DNA from: Candidatus Fermentithermobacillaceae bacterium
GTDB taxonomy: Bacteria; Bacillota; Sulfobacillia; Fermentithermobacillales; Fermentithermobacillaceae
Assembly (NCBI GenBank): GCA_012841375.1
Contig: DUUV01000147.1
Coordinates: 1 to 55,875 of the forward strand
Length of the DNA stretch: 55,875 nt
Direction: 5' to 3'
The notes below the pieces were generated by a model. That model saw only the letters and a program-made list of their open reading frames with translations, ran no database searches and was not told where the DNA came from. Below, in pieces: positions 54,763-55,875 of this stretch. Made by a program: the position numbers and the translations under genes. Position 1 is the first letter of the stretch. Each line of letters begins with the position of its first letter.

Positions 54763-55875
54763 TCAAGGAACGGTGCCCGCAGGCTCTTCAGGCAGCGCCC
54801 CTTCGAGCTCAACGGCCGCGGCGCCCGTCAGTCCGGAGAGCTCCGACAAGACGCGTCCAAGCTCTTCGATGGCCCGGCCGTATCCTGCCCAATCGCCCGC
54901 GCGGAGGGCTTCTTGAGCCTCTCGCCATAGGGCATTCGCCTCGGCAACCAAGCCCGTCACATCCCTGGGTCTCTCGCCCGGCTGGGTGCCGTCAGGCGGC
55001 TCAACGGGCAGCCCCTCTCCAAACAGTTGAGACAGCGCATCGGCCACAGAGGTTCCCATGACGACCCTGCCTCCGTAGTACATGAGCACCAGTTTGAGTT
55101 CTGGGATCCTTACGGTCTCGGCCTGCAGGTACAAAGGCTCCATATAGAGGAGCGAGTCGCCTACCGGGTAAGTCAACAGGTTTCCGCGTATGACCTGGGA
55201 ACCACGCTGGCCCCAAAGGGTCATGTTGGCCGCGATCTGGGGATTCTGGGAGAAGAGCGATTCCACCTGCATTGGGCCGGGTACAAGCATGTCTTTGGGC
55301 ACCGCGTAGAGGGTGGCTTTTCCGTAATCGTTATAGTCGCACCTGATGCCCAACCAAGCCGTCATGTTGGGTTTCCCTCTCGGGGTGAAGGCCGTCATCA
55401 GCATGTACTCGGGTTCGTCCTGGCCGGGAACGTCCAGCACTATGTAATACGGGGTTACAGCCGTCTCGCTTGCGCCGTAGATCTCCCGGGGCAGTTCCCA
55501 GTAGTCCTCCTTGTTGTAGTACACATTGGGGTCCGTCATATGGTACGTGAGCAGGGTCCTGGACTGAATCTTGAACATATCCTCGGGATAGCGGATGTGG
55601 GCCTTGAGCGACTCGGGCATCTCCGAGATAGGTGTTAGGAGCCCCGGGAAGATCTTGGCGTAAGTCATGATGATCGGGTCCTCTAAGTCGGCCTGGTAGA
55701 AAGTGATCGCGCCGTCGTACGCGTCTATCACGACTTTGACCGAATTCCGGATGTAGTTCACTCCCGCAACAGGGTCGGGCTGGCTGTAAGGGTAGTTGGC
55801 GGACACCGTATAGGCGTCCAGCATCCAGTAGAGCTTCCCATCGGCCGTAACGATATAAGGGTCTTGGTCGTACAT
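54763..55875 (-). CDS. UPF0182 (COG1615) family membrane protein, C-terminal part
   Basis: 370 residues are visible; the N-terminus is beyond the window edge. Segments such as YWMLDAYTVSANYPYSQPDPV, NYIRNSVKVVIDAYDG, IRYPEDMFKIQSRTL and YYIVLDVPG match UPF0182. Full-length members have several N-terminal TM segments and a large extracytoplasmic domain; this is the latter. The last 70 residues are Pro/Gly-rich with a helix pair (EANALWREAQEALRAGDW), a typical UPF0182 tail. The function of the family is unknown. Confidence 0.88.
   Translation of the reverse strand: MYDQDPYIVTADGKLYWMLDAYTVSANYPYSQPDPVAGVNYIRNSVKVVIDAYDGAITFYQADLEDPIIMTYAKIFPGLLTPISEMPESLKAHIRYPEDMFKIQSRTLLTYHMTDPNVYYNKEDYWELPREIYGASETAVTPYYIVLDVPGQDEPEYMLMTAFTPRGKPNMTAWLGIRCDYNDYGKATLYAVPKDMLVPGPMQVESLFSQNPQIAANMTLWGQRGSQVIRGNLLTYPVGDSLLYMEPLYLQAETVRIPELKLVLMYYGGRVVMGTSVADALSQLFGEGLPVEPPDGTQPGERPRDVTGLVAEANALWREAQEALRAGDWAGYGRAIEELGRVLSELSGLTGAAAVELEGALPEEPAGTVP

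Overview
The window is a gene-dense, roughly 58% GC chromosomal segment of an endospore-forming Bacillota (Clostridia-like or a deep thermophilic lineage). I infer this from SpoVS, a GerMN lipoprotein, a SipL-like SPOCS-domain protein, RNase Y next to YmdB, RodZ and a DacF-type carboxypeptidase. Also telling are many GTG/TTG starts with strong AGGAGG ribosome sites, S-layer homology domains on a surface enzyme, and a fused ADP-forming acetyl-CoA synthetase typical of anaerobic fermenters. I see no rRNA, tRNA, CRISPR array, transposase or prophage. The first and last genes run off the window.

Layout. 0-9 kb: SLH-anchored CapA-like enzyme (partial), GerMN lipoprotein, an OmpR/histidine kinase pair with a repeat-encoded Gly/Arg tail, an SH3 protein, a CAP-domain protein, the SPOCS/SH3 protein and Nfu. 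9.2-12.7 kb: a tightly overlapped five-gene cassette (three-TM coiled-coil protein, Ycf35/DUF1257, DUF2997-like, a 77-residue orphan, Ycf46-like AAA+ ATPase), best known from cyanobacteria and red-algal plastids and without an established function; it is the best candidate here for an undescribed system. 12.7-14.6 kb: an AIR-synthase-like protein and a divergent RsmD. 14.6-19.4 kb: an ImuB, DUF6504 and ImuC/DnaE2 mutagenesis operon behind a promoter with a LexA-like box. 19.4-23 kb: flagellin and its probable glycosyltransferase. 23-26.5 kb: sulfur transfer to tRNA (ThiI, cysteine desulfurase, TtcA-like).

27-32 kb: ADP-forming acetyl-CoA synthetase under a promoter with a palindromic operator, a TldE/PmbA protein without TldD, a PHP phosphoesterase and SpoVS. 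32-41 kb: YmdB, an unknown protein, RNase Y (with a terminator hairpin just before its ribosome site), RecX, RecA, ThpR, CinA, and a short FtsH-like protease with a membrane-anchored partner. 41-46 kb: RimO, FeoA, FeoB and a cell-wall amidase. 46-50 kb: the MrfA/MrfB mitomycin-repair pair. 50-55.9 kb: a degenerate polysaccharide deacetylase, DacF-like carboxypeptidase, RodZ-like protein, AsnRS and a partial UPF0182 membrane protein.

DNA-damage functions are unusually concentrated: SOS mutasome, RecA/RecX, CinA and MrfAB. Functions come from motifs read directly in the translations; no database search was run.
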